Origin: Vicinamibacterales bacterium
GTDB lineage: Bacteria; Acidobacteriota; Vicinamibacteria; Vicinamibacterales; UBA2999
Assembly: GCA_030680175.1 (NCBI GenBank)
Contig: JAUXWO010000111.1
Coordinates: 1-64,000 of the forward strand
Reading direction: 5' to 3'
Length of the DNA stretch: 64,000 nucleotides
The translations under genes and the position numbers were made by a program. Below, in pieces: positions 1 to 9,136 of this stretch; the first letter of the stretch is position 1, and every line of letters starts with the position of its first letter. The notes beneath the pieces are model-generated. The model was not told where the DNA came from. It did not search any database and worked only from the letters and a program-made list of their open reading frames with translations.

Positions 1-662
1 GGTGGCCGGTCGCGGCCGTGATGGCCGGCGGCGCGGTGTTCGCGGCGGCGCGGTTCGGCACGACGCCGCGTGAGGGCTACACCTTCCTCGACGCCGTCCT
101 CATGCACCTGGCCAACAAGCCTGTCGAGTCGCTGGTGCTCACCTGGTTCCTGACGTTCGGTCCGCTCGTGGCCGTCGTGGCGTACGACTGGCGGGCAACG
201 CGGCGATTCCTGGCGACGCGTCCGGACCTGGCCGTGCTGCTCGCGGGCTGCTTCGCGCTGGCGTACGTCGGGGGGCACGACACCGAGCGCTATCTCTTCT
301 GGGCGATGCCGGTGGTGTACCTGTTGATCGGCCTCTCGCTGGAGCGTCAGGCCCGCTTGCTGTCCGGGATGGTCATCGCCCTGCTGGTCGCCGGCCAGGC
401 GCTCGCGCAGCGCGTGTTCTGGCCCGTGCCGGATCCGCAGACCTCCGTGACGGCGTTGTCGGATCTCTCCGGGACGGCGGCCCGCATCTACGCGGTGCTC
501 AACCGCGTGTTCGTGATCGACGATTTCCACTGGAACCTCTGGTCGAACTTCGGCAGCCGGCCGTTCCACCTCGTGCAGCTGGCGCTCTACGGCGGCATCG
601 CGCTCGCGGTGGTGTGGCTCATGCATCGCAACGCGGCGCGCCACCCGGCGGTAACCGCGTGA
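1..662 (+). CDS. Polytopic membrane protein, 3' part only
   Basis: The gene enters from the left edge: the frame is open from base 3 and no start is decisive, so the N-terminus is missing; the stop is TGA at 660-662. About 219 residues are visible, with hydrophobic stretches compatible with four or five membrane helices (for example the segments starting LVLTWFLTFG, LAVLLAGCFAL, YLFWAMPVVYLL and LVQLALYGGIAL). The stop overlaps the GTG start of the NeuA-like gene, so the two are coupled. It resembles the C-terminal end of a GT-C or other polysaccharide-locus integral membrane protein, but no catalytic motif is in view and the function cannot be assigned. Confidence 0.75.
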   Translation, partial: WPVAAVMAGGAVFAAARFGTTPREGYTFLDAVLMHLANKPVESLVLTWFLTFGPLVAVVAYDWRATRRFLATRPDLAVLLAGCFALAYVGGHDTERYLFWAMPVVYLLIGLSLERQARLLSGMVIALLVAGQALAQRVFWPVPDPQTSVTALSDLSGTAARIYAVLNRVFVIDDFHWNLWSNFGSRPFHLVQLALYGGIALAVVWLMHRNAARHPAVTA

Positions 663-1414
663 AGGTGCTCGGCGTCGTCACCGCGCGCGGCGGGTCGAAG
701 GGCCTGCCCGGCAAGAACCTGAAGCCACTGGCCGGCAAACCGCTGCTCGCCTGGACGATCGACGAGGCGCGGGCGTCCGGCGCATTCGACCGCCTGGTGA
801 TGTCGACCGACGACGAGGCGATCGCGGCCGAGGCGCGAGTCCGTGGCTGCGAGGTGCCGTTCCTGCGCCCCGCGGCGCTGGCCCAGGACGACACGCCGCA
901 CCTCCCGGTGATTCAGCACGCGGTCCGCTGGCTGGACGAGCACGAGGGCTACCGCCCCGACGCCGTAATGATTCTGCAGCCCACGTCACCGCTGCGCAGC
1001 GCGGAGGACATCCGTGCGGCGATCGCGCGGCTCGAGGCGTCCGGCGCCGACTCAGTGGTGAGCGTGAGCGAAGTCGGGGCGCACGCGCACCCGATGCGCA
1101 TGCTGCAGGTGGACGACGCCGGGGCCGCCACGTTGTTTGTGAGCGGCGCGCCGGTGCGCGATCGCATCAACCGTCGTCAGGATCTGCCGCCGGCGTGGGT
1201 CATGAACGGCGCGATCTACGCCTGCCGCACCGCGGTGCTGACCGCCGATCCCCCGAGCCTCTACGGCGACCGCGTCGTGGCCTACCCCATGCCCGCCGTG
1301 CGCGGGCTGTCAATCGACGACCTGCACGACTGGGAGCACGTGGAGCGGGCGCTGGCCCGCCTCTCCCTCGATTCATCCGGGCATCCGTCAGGGCAAGACC
1401 ATCATGGACGTTGA
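659..1414 (+). CDS. Acylneuraminate cytidylyltransferase family protein (NeuA-like)
   Basis: About 251 residues. The N-terminal signature TARGGSKGLPGKN is the CTP-binding loop of CMP-sialic acid synthetases; QPTSPLRS near residue 107 and the late ING-like segment (WVMNGAIYAC) fit the same fold. The family transfers CMP from CTP to a nonulosonic acid such as Neu5Ac, legionaminic or pseudaminic acid, or to Kdo-like sugars. GTG 659 is chosen because it overlaps the upstream TGA and places the signature at the very N-terminus; longer in-frame starts exist upstream. No NeuB-type synthase lies in the window, so the substrate is unknown. The 3' end overlaps the next gene by 11 bases. Confidence 0.85.
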   Translation: MKVLGVVTARGGSKGLPGKNLKPLAGKPLLAWTIDEARASGAFDRLVMSTDDEAIAAEARVRGCEVPFLRPAALAQDDTPHLPVIQHAVRWLDEHEGYRPDAVMILQPTSPLRSAEDIRAAIARLEASGADSVVSVSEVGAHAHPMRMLQVDDAGAATLFVSGAPVRDRINRRQDLPPAWVMNGAIYACRTAVLTADPPSLYGDRVVAYPMPAVRGLSIDDLHDWEHVERALARLSLDSSGHPSGQDHHGR

Positions 1415-2048
1415 AGCGCACCGCGACCGGCAACTGCTGGAACTCGTGCACCAGGACTCGCGCATCACCCAGCGGGGGCTCGCCTCCCAGCTGGGCATCG
1501 CGCTGGGGCTGGCGAACACCTACCTCAAACGGCTCATGCACAAGGGCTACATCAAGTGCGTGAACGTGCAGCCCAACCGCGTGAGCTACCTGCTCACGCC
1601 GCGCGGGATCGCCGAGAAGGCCCGGCTCACCTACGAGTTCATGGACTACTCGCTGCACCTCTACCGCGACGTGCGGCAGCACCTGCGGGAGGCGCTCCAG
1701 GAATGCGCGGAGGCGGGCGAGCGGGTGGCGATCTACGGCCGCGGCGAAGCCGCCGAGCTCGCGTATCTCTGCCTGAAGGAATCGGGGCTCGAGCCTGTCG
1801 GGGTGTTCGACGCCGATGGCGGAGACGACTTCCTCGGCATGCCCGTCCTCGCGATCGAGGAGCACGCGGGACTCGAGTACGACCGGCTGATTGTCGCGAC
1901 GCTCGAGCCGCCCGGGCCGCTCCTGACGCGGCTCGCCGCCCAGGGCGTCCCGCGTCACAAATTGTACCCCCTGCGCCGGGAACGGCCGGCGTCGCGTGCG
2001 CGCGCCTCGGCCGACGCCGGACGCGTCCCCCAGAGCAAAGTTCAGTGA
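1404..2048 (+). CDS. MarR-type EPS-associated regulator with C-terminal Rossmann-like domain
   Basis: 214 residues. Residues about 8-75 form a winged helix (RITQRGLASQLGIALGLAN, then a wing ending SYLLTPRGIAEKA), matching the MarR-type regulators found in exopolysaccharide loci. Residues about 105-190 look like a small nucleotide- or ligand-binding Rossmann domain (VAIYGRGEAAELAYLCLKES, then GVFDADGGDDFLGMPVL) of the kind also seen at the C-terminus of sugar methyltransferases. It may sense a nucleotide or sugar ligand and control the locus; this is inference. It is the only recognisable DNA-binding regulator gene of ordinary type here, and it overlaps both neighbours, so it is produced with the biosynthetic genes. 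Confidence 0.8.
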   Translation: MDVEAHRDRQLLELVHQDSRITQRGLASQLGIALGLANTYLKRLMHKGYIKCVNVQPNRVSYLLTPRGIAEKARLTYEFMDYSLHLYRDVRQHLREALQECAEAGERVAIYGRGEAAELAYLCLKESGLEPVGVFDADGGDDFLGMPVLAIEEHAGLEYDRLIVATLEPPGPLLTRLAAQGVPRHKLYPLRRERPASRARASADAGRVPQSKVQ

Positions 2049-3034
2049 CGACGAATTCCATGACAGGCGATCGCAAGCGCGTGCTCATCACCGGCGGCGC
2101 CGGTTTCATCGGGTCCCATCTGGTCGCGCGGCTCGTGCCCGACCACGACGTGGTGGTCTACGACAACCTGCACCGCAATGCGCTGCAGTTCGCGCACCTC
2201 GACGGGCACCCGCACCTCCACTTCATCCAGGGGGACGTGCTCGACTACGACGCCGTGCGCCGTGCCGTCGAGGGATGCACGATCGTGATTCACTGCGCCG
2301 CCATCGCCGGCGTCTACACGGTCGACCGCAGCGCCGTCCGGACGATGGAGGTGAACATGCTCGGGACGCACCAGGTGGTGAAGGCCGCACTGGAGGTGGG
2401 CGTCGAGCGGTTCGTCGAGTTCTCGACCAGCGAGGTCTACGGCCCCTTCACGCACAAGGGCAAGGAAGACGACCCGACCACGATCGGGCCGATCGGCGAG
2501 AGCCGGTGGGTGTATGCCGCGAGCAAGCTCGCGTCGGAGCACCTCTCCTACGCGCACTTCAAGGAGGACGGCCTCCCGCTGACGATCGTCCGCCCGTTCA
2601 ATGTGTACGGACCGCGGCAGGTGGGAGATGGCGCGATTCGCGGGATGGTGCTGCAGGCGCTCCGTAACCTGCCCATCACGCTCTACAACGACGGCACGCA
2701 GATTCGCTCGTGGTGCTTCGTCGATGACTTCGTCGACGGCGTGATCCGCTGCGTGGAACGGCCCGAGGCGGTCGGGCAGGCGTTCAACATCGGCAATCCG
2801 CAGGGCACGGCGACGAACTTCGAGCTGGCCAACACGATCCTGCGGCTGACGGACTCGAGCTCCGAGATCGTCTTCAAGCCGCACCCGGGTCCGGAGGTCG
2901 ACCTCCGCGTGCCCTCGATCGAGAAGGCGATGACGCTGCTCGGCTTCGCCCCGAAGATCTCGCTGGCGGATGGCATCGGCCGCGCCATCCCCTGGTACCG
3001 GGACCACCTCTCCGTGCTGACGGCCAGGGACTGA
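2045..3034 (+). CDS. NAD-dependent sugar-nucleotide epimerase/dehydratase
   Basis: About 329 residues, extended SDR fold. The dinucleotide loop TGGAGFIGSH lies near residue 13, the acidic end of beta-2 is VVVYDN, and the catalytic triad is present as STSEVY plus YAASK. The family epimerises, dehydrates or decarboxylates UDP- or dTDP-sugars; the sequence is closest in look to UDP-glucuronate decarboxylase or UDP-glucose epimerase types but the reaction cannot be fixed. GTG 2045 overlaps the previous TGA in the GTGA style common in this locus; ATG 2060 is the alternative. The stop shares one base with the next epimerase start. Confidence 0.88.
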   Translation: MTTNSMTGDRKRVLITGGAGFIGSHLVARLVPDHDVVVYDNLHRNALQFAHLDGHPHLHFIQGDVLDYDAVRRAVEGCTIVIHCAAIAGVYTVDRSAVRTMEVNMLGTHQVVKAALEVGVERFVEFSTSEVYGPFTHKGKEDDPTTIGPIGESRWVYAASKLASEHLSYAHFKEDGLPLTIVRPFNVYGPRQVGDGAIRGMVLQALRNLPITLYNDGTQIRSWCFVDDFVDGVIRCVERPEAVGQAFNIGNPQGTATNFELANTILRLTDSSSEIVFKPHPGPEVDLRVPSIEKAMTLLGFAPKISLADGIGRAIPWYRDHLSVLTARD

Positions 3035-3966
3035 TGCGCGTCCTCGTGACCGGCGCGTCCGGGTTCATCGGACGAAACGTCCTGCTGCGCGCGCCGCGCG
3101 ACTGGGACGTGGTGGCCGTCTACCATCAGACGCCCGGGCTCGAGGCCTTCGTCGACGCGCACCGCCTGCCCCACGTGCGGCCGGTGCGCTGCAACCTGCT
3201 GGACCCCGCCTCGGTCGAGGCGCTGGTGCGCGCCGCGGGCGGGCGTCCCGACGCGGTCCTGTACCTGGCGGCCAACGGCGACCCGGCGGCGTCCGCCGAG
3301 CGCCCGCGCTGGGATCTCGAGTCGAATGCGACCGCGCTCGTCACCCTGCTCGAAGCCTGCCCCGCCGGGCACGTCGTCTACGTCTCGTCCGGCGCGGTGT
3401 ACGACGGCCTGCGGGGCGAGGTCACGCCGGCGAGTCCCGTGTCGCCCCGCCTGCCGTACGCGATCTCGAAGCTGGCCGCCGAGCAGTACCTCCGGTTCTT
3501 CGCCGAGCGGCGCGGCACGGTGGACTCCTACGTCAACGTGCGGTTCTTCGGCGCCTACGGGCCCTACGAAGCGGCGCGCAAGATCACCACGCGCTGGATT
3601 CGCGGCGTAATGGACGGCCAGCGCGAGTTCACCGTGCGGGGCAACGGCCAGAACCTGATCGACTTCATGTACGTGGACGACGCCGTTGACGGGTTCCTGA
3701 GCCTCGTCCGGGCGGCCGGCACGCGGGCCACCGTGGACTTCGCCTCGGGCACGCCCATCAGCGTGAACGGGGTCATCGAGTCGATGGCGCGCGTCCTCGG
3801 CGTCGAGGTGACCGTGCGGCACGAAGGCGAGGTCGCCGAGTACATCGAGTTTCGAAGCGCCGACCGCACCATGCGCGAGCGCTTCGGCTTTGCCCCCCGC
3901 GTGTCCTTTGACGAGGGCCTGGGGCGGCTGCATACCTTTCTGGCCAGCGAGGGCACCCGCACGTGA
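3034..3966 (+). CDS. NAD-dependent epimerase/dehydratase (second SDR)
   Basis: 310 residues. The extended SDR signature TGASGFIGRN sits at residue 6, with a serine-rich strand YVSSGAVYDG and the catalytic YAISK. It starts on the last base of the preceding SDR gene and overlaps the following FAD enzyme by 4 bases, so these three enzymes are probably made together and act on one nucleotide sugar. The protein is not a duplicate of its neighbour: it is shorter and the substrate-binding half differs. Likely a 4-epimerase, dehydratase or reductase; the substrate is not readable from sequence. Confidence 0.85.
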   Translation: MRVLVTGASGFIGRNVLLRAPRDWDVVAVYHQTPGLEAFVDAHRLPHVRPVRCNLLDPASVEALVRAAGGRPDAVLYLAANGDPAASAERPRWDLESNATALVTLLEACPAGHVVYVSSGAVYDGLRGEVTPASPVSPRLPYAISKLAAEQYLRFFAERRGTVDSYVNVRFFGAYGPYEAARKITTRWIRGVMDGQREFTVRGNGQNLIDFMYVDDAVDGFLSLVRAAGTRATVDFASGTPISVNGVIESMARVLGVEVTVRHEGEVAEYIEFRSADRTMRERFGFAPRVSFDEGLGRLHTFLASEGTRT

Positions 3967-5420
3967 CGGATTCGATCGAACAGAAGACCAAGCCCCGTGT
4001 CGTCGTCCTCGGCGCGGGTCCGGCCGGCATGTCGGCGGCGTGGCGCCTGTCGGAACTCGGCTACCCGGTCACCGTCCTCGAACGCGACGCGGCCGTCGGC
4101 GGCATGGGGAAGACGATTGGACTCGGCAAGTACCGCGTCGACTACGGTCCCCATACGTTCCACATCCGCGAGACCGACGAGAGCCGCGAGGTGCTCGCCG
4201 CCATCCGGCCGTTCTTCGGCGAGGATCCACTGATCCTCACCCGCGGCACGCGCGTGCTCCTGCAGGGCAAGTACTACATCTACCCGCTCGAGGTGTTTCA
4301 GGTCCTGCTGGGCGTGAACCCGCTGCTGGCGCTGCGCATCCTCGTCGACTACGCCACGGCGACCATCACGTCCACGTTCGCGCCCCCGAAGAAGGAGGAC
4401 TCGTTCGAGGAGTGGGGTGTCCGCAATCTGGGCCGCACGCTGTACGACCTGTGCTTCGGCATCTACTCCGCGCGCGTATGGGGGCTGCCGACGAGCCAGA
4501 TCTCGTCGAAGCAGGCCCAGCGCGTCGCCAAGCTCAACCTGAAGAACATCATCCTGCGCGCGCTCGGCATCGCGGCGGATCCGGCGACGTACTTCACGAA
4601 GTACATGTACCCGCGCGCCGGGATCAGTGAGTTGTTCGAGGGCATGGCCGGTGTCGTCCGCGCGTCGGGCAACGAGATCAAGCTGGGGGCCACCGTCACG
4701 CGTGCCGACTGCGAGGACGGCGTCATCCGTCGCGTCGCCTATGTACAGGACGGCCAGGAGCACGTGATCGAGTGTGACGCGGTCCTCTCGACGCTGCCGC
4801 TGCCGGCGCTCGTGGAGATGACGGCGCCGGCGCTGCCCGAAGAGGTGCGCGCGCATGCCCGCTGCCTGCGCTACCGCAGCCTGAAGCTGATCTACCTGGT
4901 GCTCAAGCGCCCGCGCCTCACCGATTACCACTGGGTCTATCTGCTCGACGAGCAGTTCCGTGTGAACCGGCTGTCGGAGCAGAAGAACGTCAGCGACGAG
5001 ATGGTCCCGAAAGACCGCACGGTCCTCTGCGTCGAGCTCTCGCTCTGGAAGGACGAGGACCTGTGGCGCGCGAGCGATGAGGAGATCTACCGGCTCACCC
5101 TGCGCGACATCATGAAAATGGGCTACGGCGTCACGGAGGACGAGGTCGAGGAGTACTACGTCACCGACATCCCGACCGCGTATCCCGTCTACGAACTCAA
5201 CTTCGAGGACCACCTGATCCCCGTGCTCGAAGGCGTGCACGAGATCCGGAACCTGCTCACGCTGGGCCGGCACGGCCTGTTCCTGAACAACAGCATGGAC
5301 GACAACGTGCTGCTTGGGATGAAGATCGCCGACCACCTGGAGGCGCGCGGGCCGGCCGACAGCCAGACATGGAAGACCGACATGCTGGCGTTCATGAACC
5401 TGAGGTTTCAGGGCAAGTGA
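3963..5420 (+). CDS. FAD-dependent oxidoreductase (amine oxidase / UDP-galactopyranose mutase-like)
   Basis: 485 residues with GTG start overlapping the previous stop. The FAD-binding motif [19 protein letters not shown] begins near residue 15, followed by [14 protein letters not shown], the usual flavin-binding continuation. Near the end, [20 protein letters not shown] resembles the C-terminal FAD contact of UDP-galactopyranose-mutase-like and protoporphyrinogen-oxidase-like proteins. Such proteins occur in many polysaccharide loci and either contract a pyranose to a furanose or oxidise a sugar or lipid. Which applies here is not clear. A 9-bp tandem array starts 8 bases after the stop codon. 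Confidence 0.82.
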   Translation: MTDSIEQKTKPRVVVLGAGPAGMSAAWRLSELGYPVTVLERDAAVGGMGKTIGLGKYRVDYGPHTFHIRETDESREVLAAIRPFFGEDPLILTRGTRVLLQGKYYIYPLEVFQVLLGVNPLLALRILVDYATATITSTFAPPKKEDSFEEWGVRNLGRTLYDLCFGIYSARVWGLPTSQISSKQAQRVAKLNLKNIILRALGIAADPATYFTKYMYPRAGISELFEGMAGVVRASGNEIKLGATVTRADCEDGVIRRVAYVQDGQEHVIECDAVLSTLPLPALVEMTAPALPEEVRAHARCLRYRSLKLIYLVLKRPRLTDYHWVYLLDEQFRVNRLSEQKNVSDEMVPKDRTVLCVELSLWKDEDLWRASDEEIYRLTLRDIMKMGYGVTEDEVEEYYVTDIPTAYPVYELNFEDHLIPVLEGVHEIRNLLTLGRHGLFLNNSMDDNVLLGMKIADHLEARGPADSQTWKTDMLAFMNLRFQGK

Positions 5421-5428
5421 GCGGTCAG

Positions 5429-5671
5429 GGTGCTCAAGGTGCTCAGGGTGCTCAGGGTGCTCAGGGTGCTCAGGGTGCTCAAGGTGCCCAGGGTGCACAC
5501 GGTGCCCAGGGTGCTCAGGGTGCCCAGGGTGCCCAGGGTGCCCAGGGTGCCCAGGGTGCACACGGTGCCCAGGGTGCTCAGGGTGCTCAGGGTGCCCAGA
5601 GTGCCCAGGGTGCCCAGGGTGCACACGGTGCACACGGTGCTCAGGGTGCTCAGGGGGCACACGGTGCCCGC
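5429..5671. repeat. Intergenic array of 27 nine-base units (GGTGCYCAG family)
   Basis: Twenty-seven contiguous 9-base units in one register, mostly GGTGCTCAG, GGTGCCCAG or GGTGCACAC, fill nearly all the gap between two converging genes. There are no spacers and no unit over 9 bases, so it is not a CRISPR. Because 9 is a multiple of 3 the array is open in several frames, which produces spurious long ORFs (Gly-Ala-Gln or Val-Leu-Arg repeats). The same unit recurs, translated, at 10238-10525 and, inverted, at 18234-18359. A role in transcript termination, recombination or DNA structure is possible but unproven. Confidence 0.93.
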
Positions 5672-5696
5672 AGTGCAGCAGCGGTGCGGGCGTGCG

Positions 5697-7070
5697 TCAC
5701 GTACGCTCTCGACCGGCACGAAACCGGTTCAGCCCGTGGGCGCCGAGCGTGGCCAGGATCAGGACGAGCGGCTTGACGGGCAGCGATTGACGCGCTTCGC
5801 AGAGCAACGGGAGATGCACGACCGTCACGTACACCAGCGGCAGCGTCAGCAGGACCGCCTCCAGCCAGCGGCCCATCCGGGTGAGCCAGACGATGCCTGC
5901 CACCGCCAGCAGCAGCAGGACGACCTGGACCAGCCAGATCGCACGGATCACAACCGTGGGCAGCTCGTTGACGAGCGTGTAGCGAATGGGCGTTTCGGCC
6001 GCCCACAGCACGAACGTCCCGCGCGTGGCGCGGCGCACGACATGCTCCAGCGGGTCCTGCCGGATGTGAACGAGCGCCGCCCGCAGGTATTCATCGTCGG
6101 CGACGATGCGGGCGCGGGCGCGTTCGAAGGGATCCGTGGGCGTGTCCCAGATGGCGCGGATGTCGCGCCACTCGTGCACGTAGTCGAGCATCAGGGCGGC
6201 GTCGTGACCGGTCTCGGAGGCGTACGCCCGCACCTGGGCGTCGAGCGCGTCGGTGTCCACGGGCGTGTCGGCCATCGCGGTGAGCGTGGCCTGGACGCGG
6301 CCGGGCCAGCGTCCCTGCCACGCGCCTTCCCAGAGCCCGCGGCCGATGCCGCCGGCCGGCGAGAGCGTCAGGCGTCCGAGGTTCACGTAGTTGTACGCGA
6401 ACCAGGGGACCATCGTGAGGGCCGCCGCCAGGGCGAGCGCGGCCCAGCCGGCGAGCGCTCGACGATCGCGCTGCGCCGGCACGAGGATCGGCACGGCGAC
6501 GGCCAGGAAGAACGGCAGCAGGATGAAGACCGGGCGGACGAGCGTCGTGGCGCTCAGCAGCACGCCCGCAAGCGCGAAGTCTCGAAGGCGGCGGTCCTGG
6601 GCCGCGCGCACGACGAGCAGCATGGCGCCGGTGGCGGCGAACGTGGTCCAGAGTTCCGTGAGGACGAGCGCCCCGAAGTGCGGCAGCGGCGGGTAGAGGG
6701 CCGTGAGCGCCGCGGCTCCGAGCGCGAGGCGCTCGTCCGCCACGCGGCGCGCCAGGGCGTACACGAGCAGGCAGAGCGCGGCGAAGACGAAGGCCTGCGC
6801 GATCACCACTGCGAGGTCGTTGCCGACACCGAACACGCGGTACACCGCGGCCACGAACACCGGGTAGCCCGGCGTGCGGAGCACCTCGGGCACGAAGGCC
6901 GGGGCGTCGGGGTAGCGGGTGAAGGTCCCGGTTCGCGCGAGCCCCTCGCCCAGCATCTTGTAGCCGCCCTGATCGGTCCACGCCACGTCCCAGTCGGGGC
7001 GCATGTGGCCGATGTAGGCCGCGGCGTGGGCGAGGGCGACGATCGCGATGAGGAGCAGCGGGCGCTTCAT
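5697..7070 (-). CDS. GT-C type membrane glycosyltransferase (PMT/ArnT-like)
   Basis: 457 residues. A short N-terminal membrane anchor is followed by the first luminal loop containing [18 protein letters not shown], with an early acidic residue as in lipid-phosphate-sugar-dependent GT-C enzymes, and then the segment [19 protein letters not shown] typical of PMT_2-like proteins. Eight or more hydrophobic helices follow. The expected reaction is transfer of a sugar from a polyprenyl-phosphate donor on the outer face of the inner membrane. It is on the minus strand with the next gene, 33 bases downstream of that gene's stop, so the pair forms a two-gene operon opposed to the rest of the locus. 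Confidence 0.78.
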   Translation of the reverse strand: MKRPLLLIAIVALAHAAAYIGHMRPDWDVAWTDQGGYKMLGEGLARTGTFTRYPDAPAFVPEVLRTPGYPVFVAAVYRVFGVGNDLAVVIAQAFVFAALCLLVYALARRVADERLALGAAALTALYPPLPHFGALVLTELWTTFAATGAMLLVVRAAQDRRLRDFALAGVLLSATTLVRPVFILLPFFLAVAVPILVPAQRDRRALAGWAALALAAALTMVPWFAYNYVNLGRLTLSPAGGIGRGLWEGAWQGRWPGRVQATLTAMADTPVDTDALDAQVRAYASETGHDAALMLDYVHEWRDIRAIWDTPTDPFERARARIVADDEYLRAALVHIRQDPLEHVVRRATRGTFVLWAAETPIRYTLVNELPTVVIRAIWLVQVVLLLLAVAGIVWLTRMGRWLEAVLLTLPLVYVTVVHLPLLCEARQSLPVKPLVLILATLGAHGLNRFRAGRERT

Positions 7071-7103
7071 GCAGCCCGGATCATATCGCGGGGACGCGGC
7101 GGA

Positions 7104-8315
7104 TCACGGCCGGGGATCACGGAGCAGCGACGCGTAGAGCCGCGCCACGTCGTCCACGAGGCGGTCGAAGCCGTAGCGGGCCATGACGCTGGCGCGGGCG
7201 TCGCGCCCCATGGCCGCACGCCGGGCCGGGTCATCGAGCAGCGCGGTCACACCCTCCGCGAGCGCGTCCAGGCCCGTCACGGCCACGCCGGTCTCGGGGC
7301 TGTCGATGACGTCGCGCACGCCGCCGACATCCGTGCTGACGCCGGGTACGCCGGACGCCATGGCCTCGATGAGCGCCACGGGCGTGCCCTCGTTGCGCGA
7401 TGTGAGCACGAAGACATCGGTGGCCGCGTAGAGCACCGGCAGATCGCGCCGCCAGCCGAGGAAGCGCAGGCGGTCGGCGAGGCCGAGCGCACGCGCGCGC
7501 GCTTCGAGGTCCGCGCGAAGTTCGCCGTCCCCGGCGACGAGGGCGACGAGGGCCGGATGCCGCTCGGCCACCCGTGCCACGACCTCGAGGAAGAGATCGT
7601 GCTGCTTGATCGCGGTGAGCCGGCCCACCGTGGTCACGACCGGGGCGTCCGGCGGCAGGCCAAGCGCACGCCGCGCCTCCACGCGCGCCTCGTCGTCCAC
7701 CGCGCCAAAGGGGGCGAGATCGAACCCGAGCGGCACGACGTGGTACTGCGCGGGGGTACCGATGCAGTACGTCTCGAGCAGCTCCTCGCGGATCGCCGGC
7801 GAGATGGCGACGATCGCGTCCGTCACGCGGGCGAGCAGCCGCTCGAGTCCGAGGAACACCGCCGTGACGCTCGGCCGGAAGTACCCCTCGAGCACGTGGC
7901 CGTGATAGGTGTGCACGACGCGTGCGCGCGGCGCGGTCCCGCGCGTGAGGTTGTAGGCCATGGCCGCGACGCGGCCCAGGAGGCCCGCCTTGGCCATGTG
8001 GGTGTGGACGAGCACCGGCTTCAGCCGGCGGAACTCCTGGAAGAGCCGCACCAGCGCGCGGAGGTCGTCGACGGGCGAGACCGGACGGCAGAGCGTGGAC
8101 ACGAAGATCGCATCCGCGTCCGGCGCCAGCAGGTACGCCATGTCGCCCTCACCATCCCCGAGCCGTCCGTGCAGCAGGCGCGTGCGGTAGCCGTGCGATT
8201 CGAGCGCCGTCGTGAGGCGCGCGGCCTGGATCGACGGCCCGCCGATGTTCAGGCGCGTGATGACGCGCGCCATGGGCAGCAGCGTGTCGCGGGGCGATGT
8301 GGTGGGGGGCGTCAT
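7104..8315 (-). CDS. Glycosyltransferase family 4 protein
   Basis: 403 residues of GT-B fold. The N-terminal half has VITRLNIGGPSIQAARLTTAL (donor/acceptor loop, about residue 18) and VHTHMAKAGLLGRVAA; the C-terminal half has the diagnostic EGTPVALIEAMASGVP, with the E-x7-E pair that binds the nucleotide sugar, then VGGVRDVI. A retaining cytosolic transferase adding one sugar to a lipid-linked glycan is expected. The start is ATG at 8313-8315; an internal ATG 14 codons later, closer to the first beta strand, is possible. It is divergent from the SxtJ-like gene, with an 82-base gap that must hold promoters for both. Confidence 0.85.
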   Translation of the reverse strand: MTPPTTSPRDTLLPMARVITRLNIGGPSIQAARLTTALESHGYRTRLLHGRLGDGEGDMAYLLAPDADAIFVSTLCRPVSPVDDLRALVRLFQEFRRLKPVLVHTHMAKAGLLGRVAAMAYNLTRGTAPRARVVHTYHGHVLEGYFRPSVTAVFLGLERLLARVTDAIVAISPAIREELLETYCIGTPAQYHVVPLGFDLAPFGAVDDEARVEARRALGLPPDAPVVTTVGRLTAIKQHDLFLEVVARVAERHPALVALVAGDGELRADLEARARALGLADRLRFLGWRRDLPVLYAATDVFVLTSRNEGTPVALIEAMASGVPGVSTDVGGVRDVIDSPETGVAVTGLDALAEGVTALLDDPARRAAMGRDARASVMARYGFDRLVDDVARLYASLLRDPRP

Positions 8316-8397
8316 GCGGGTCGGGAGTATGGTTCCTTAAACGGCATGCGCGCGGCAACCGTGAACCGCGTGGACGCCGGCGACAGGCCTCAGGCGC

Positions 8398-8802
8398 ATG
8401 GCTGAGAAGAAGAAGAAGGGCCCGGCCAATCCGGAGCGCGCCTTCGGCCTCTCGGTCGGTGCGGTGCTGCTGCTGATCGCCGCGTTCCTGTGGTGGCGGG
8501 GCTATGGGGTGGCCGTGCAGGTCGTCGGCGGGATCGGCGCCGTGCTGCTGGTGCTCGGCTACCTGCGCCCCTCGCTCCTGAAGTACCCGAGCGCGGCGTG
8601 GTGGGCGTTCGCCCTGATGCTGGGGCACATCAACGCACGGATCATCCTGACGCTGATCTTCGTGCTCGTGCTGACGCCCATCGGATTGCTCTGGCGGCTC
8701 ATCGGCCGCGACCCGCTGGCCCGGCGCCGCCGCAACTGGCCCGGCTGGTCGCCGTACCCGCCGCGCTATCGAGACACGGATCACTACACGCGGATGTACT
8801 GA
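8398..8802 (+). CDS. SxtJ-family small membrane protein
   Basis: 134 residues. A lysine-rich start (MAEKKKKGPANPERAFGLSV) precedes three hydrophobic helices, then a basic tail ending with many Arg, Tyr and Pro. This fits the SxtJ-like family, first named from the saxitoxin cluster, where it sits next to the O-carbamoyltransferase SxtI. Here too it is followed by a tiny DUF5989-like gene and a carbamoyltransferase. No enzymatic residues are visible; a scaffold or membrane-docking role for the carbamoyltransferase is a reasonable guess. Confidence 0.78.
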   Translation: MAEKKKKGPANPERAFGLSVGAVLLLIAAFLWWRGYGVAVQVVGGIGAVLLVLGYLRPSLLKYPSAAWWAFALMLGHINARIILTLIFVLVLTPIGLLWRLIGRDPLARRRRNWPGWSPYPPRYRDTDHYTRMY

Positions 8803-8844
8803 CGACCGGAGGTTCCGGTCCCAGGATCAGTTCAAAGGACAGTA

Positions 8845-9003
8845 ATGGCGAAACGCAGGGTCTTGTCGGAGTTCTGGCAGTTCCTCAAGCAGGAGAAGAA
8901 GTATTGGCTGATGCCGATCGTCATCGTCTTCCTCCTGTTCGGCCTGCTCATCGTGTTCTCACAGTCGAGCGCCGTCGCGCCGTTCATCTATACGTTGTTC
9001 TGA
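8845..9003 (+). CDS. DUF5989 / SxtK-like single-pass mini-protein
   Basis: A 52-residue protein beginning MAKRRVLSEFWQFLKQEKKY, followed by one strong membrane helix (PIVIVFLLFGLLIVFSQ) and a short exterior tail ending YTLF. A good ribosome site, AAAGGACA at 8835-8842, precedes ATG 8845. The pattern of a cytosolic amphipathic segment rich in Lys and aromatic residues plus one helix fits the small DUF5989 proteins that accompany SxtJ-like proteins and NodU/CmcH carbamoyltransferases. Its short length makes it easy to miss. Function unknown; most likely a partner of the carbamoyltransferase at the membrane. Confidence 0.85.
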   Translation: MAKRRVLSEFWQFLKQEKKYWLMPIVIVFLLFGLLIVFSQSSAVAPFIYTLF

Positions 9004-9033
9004 CGGCGCGTCCGACAACACGCGCCGTCCCGC

Positions 9034-9124
9034 AGTCATTAGTCATTAGTTGTTAGTTGTTAGTAATCAGTTACTAAAAACTAAAAACTAAAAACTAAAA
9101 ACTAAAAACTAAAAACTAAAAACC
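9034..9124. repeat. Heptamer array with AGTNNTT half and AAAAACT half
   Basis: Thirteen consecutive 7-base units in one unbroken register: AGTCATT (x2), AGTTGTT (x2), AGTAATC, AGTTACT, then AAAAACT (x6) and a final AAAAACC. The first half read on the opposite strand is the same ACTAAN-type word as the second half, so the array can fold into a loose hairpin. It ends 12 bases before the GTG start of the carbamoyltransferase and leaves no recognisable Shine-Dalgarno there. Related arrays precede three other genes in the window. Confidence 0.9.
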
Positions 9125-9136
9125 GCAGCTTCCCCC

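Noticed and set aside
659-1414. Sialic acid biosynthesis pathway
   Set aside because: Only the cytidylyltransferase is seen; no NeuB- or NeuC-type gene lies in the window, so sialic acid cannot be claimed.
5429-5671. CRISPR array
   Set aside because: Units are 9 bases with no spacers and no cas genes; it is a simple tandem array.
5369-8405. Very long open frames through the 9-base array and across the reversed genes (for example a 991-codon + strand frame from 5430)
   Set aside because: They consist of repeat translation followed by the antisense of the minus-strand GT-C and GT4 genes, whose own frames have clear family motifs.
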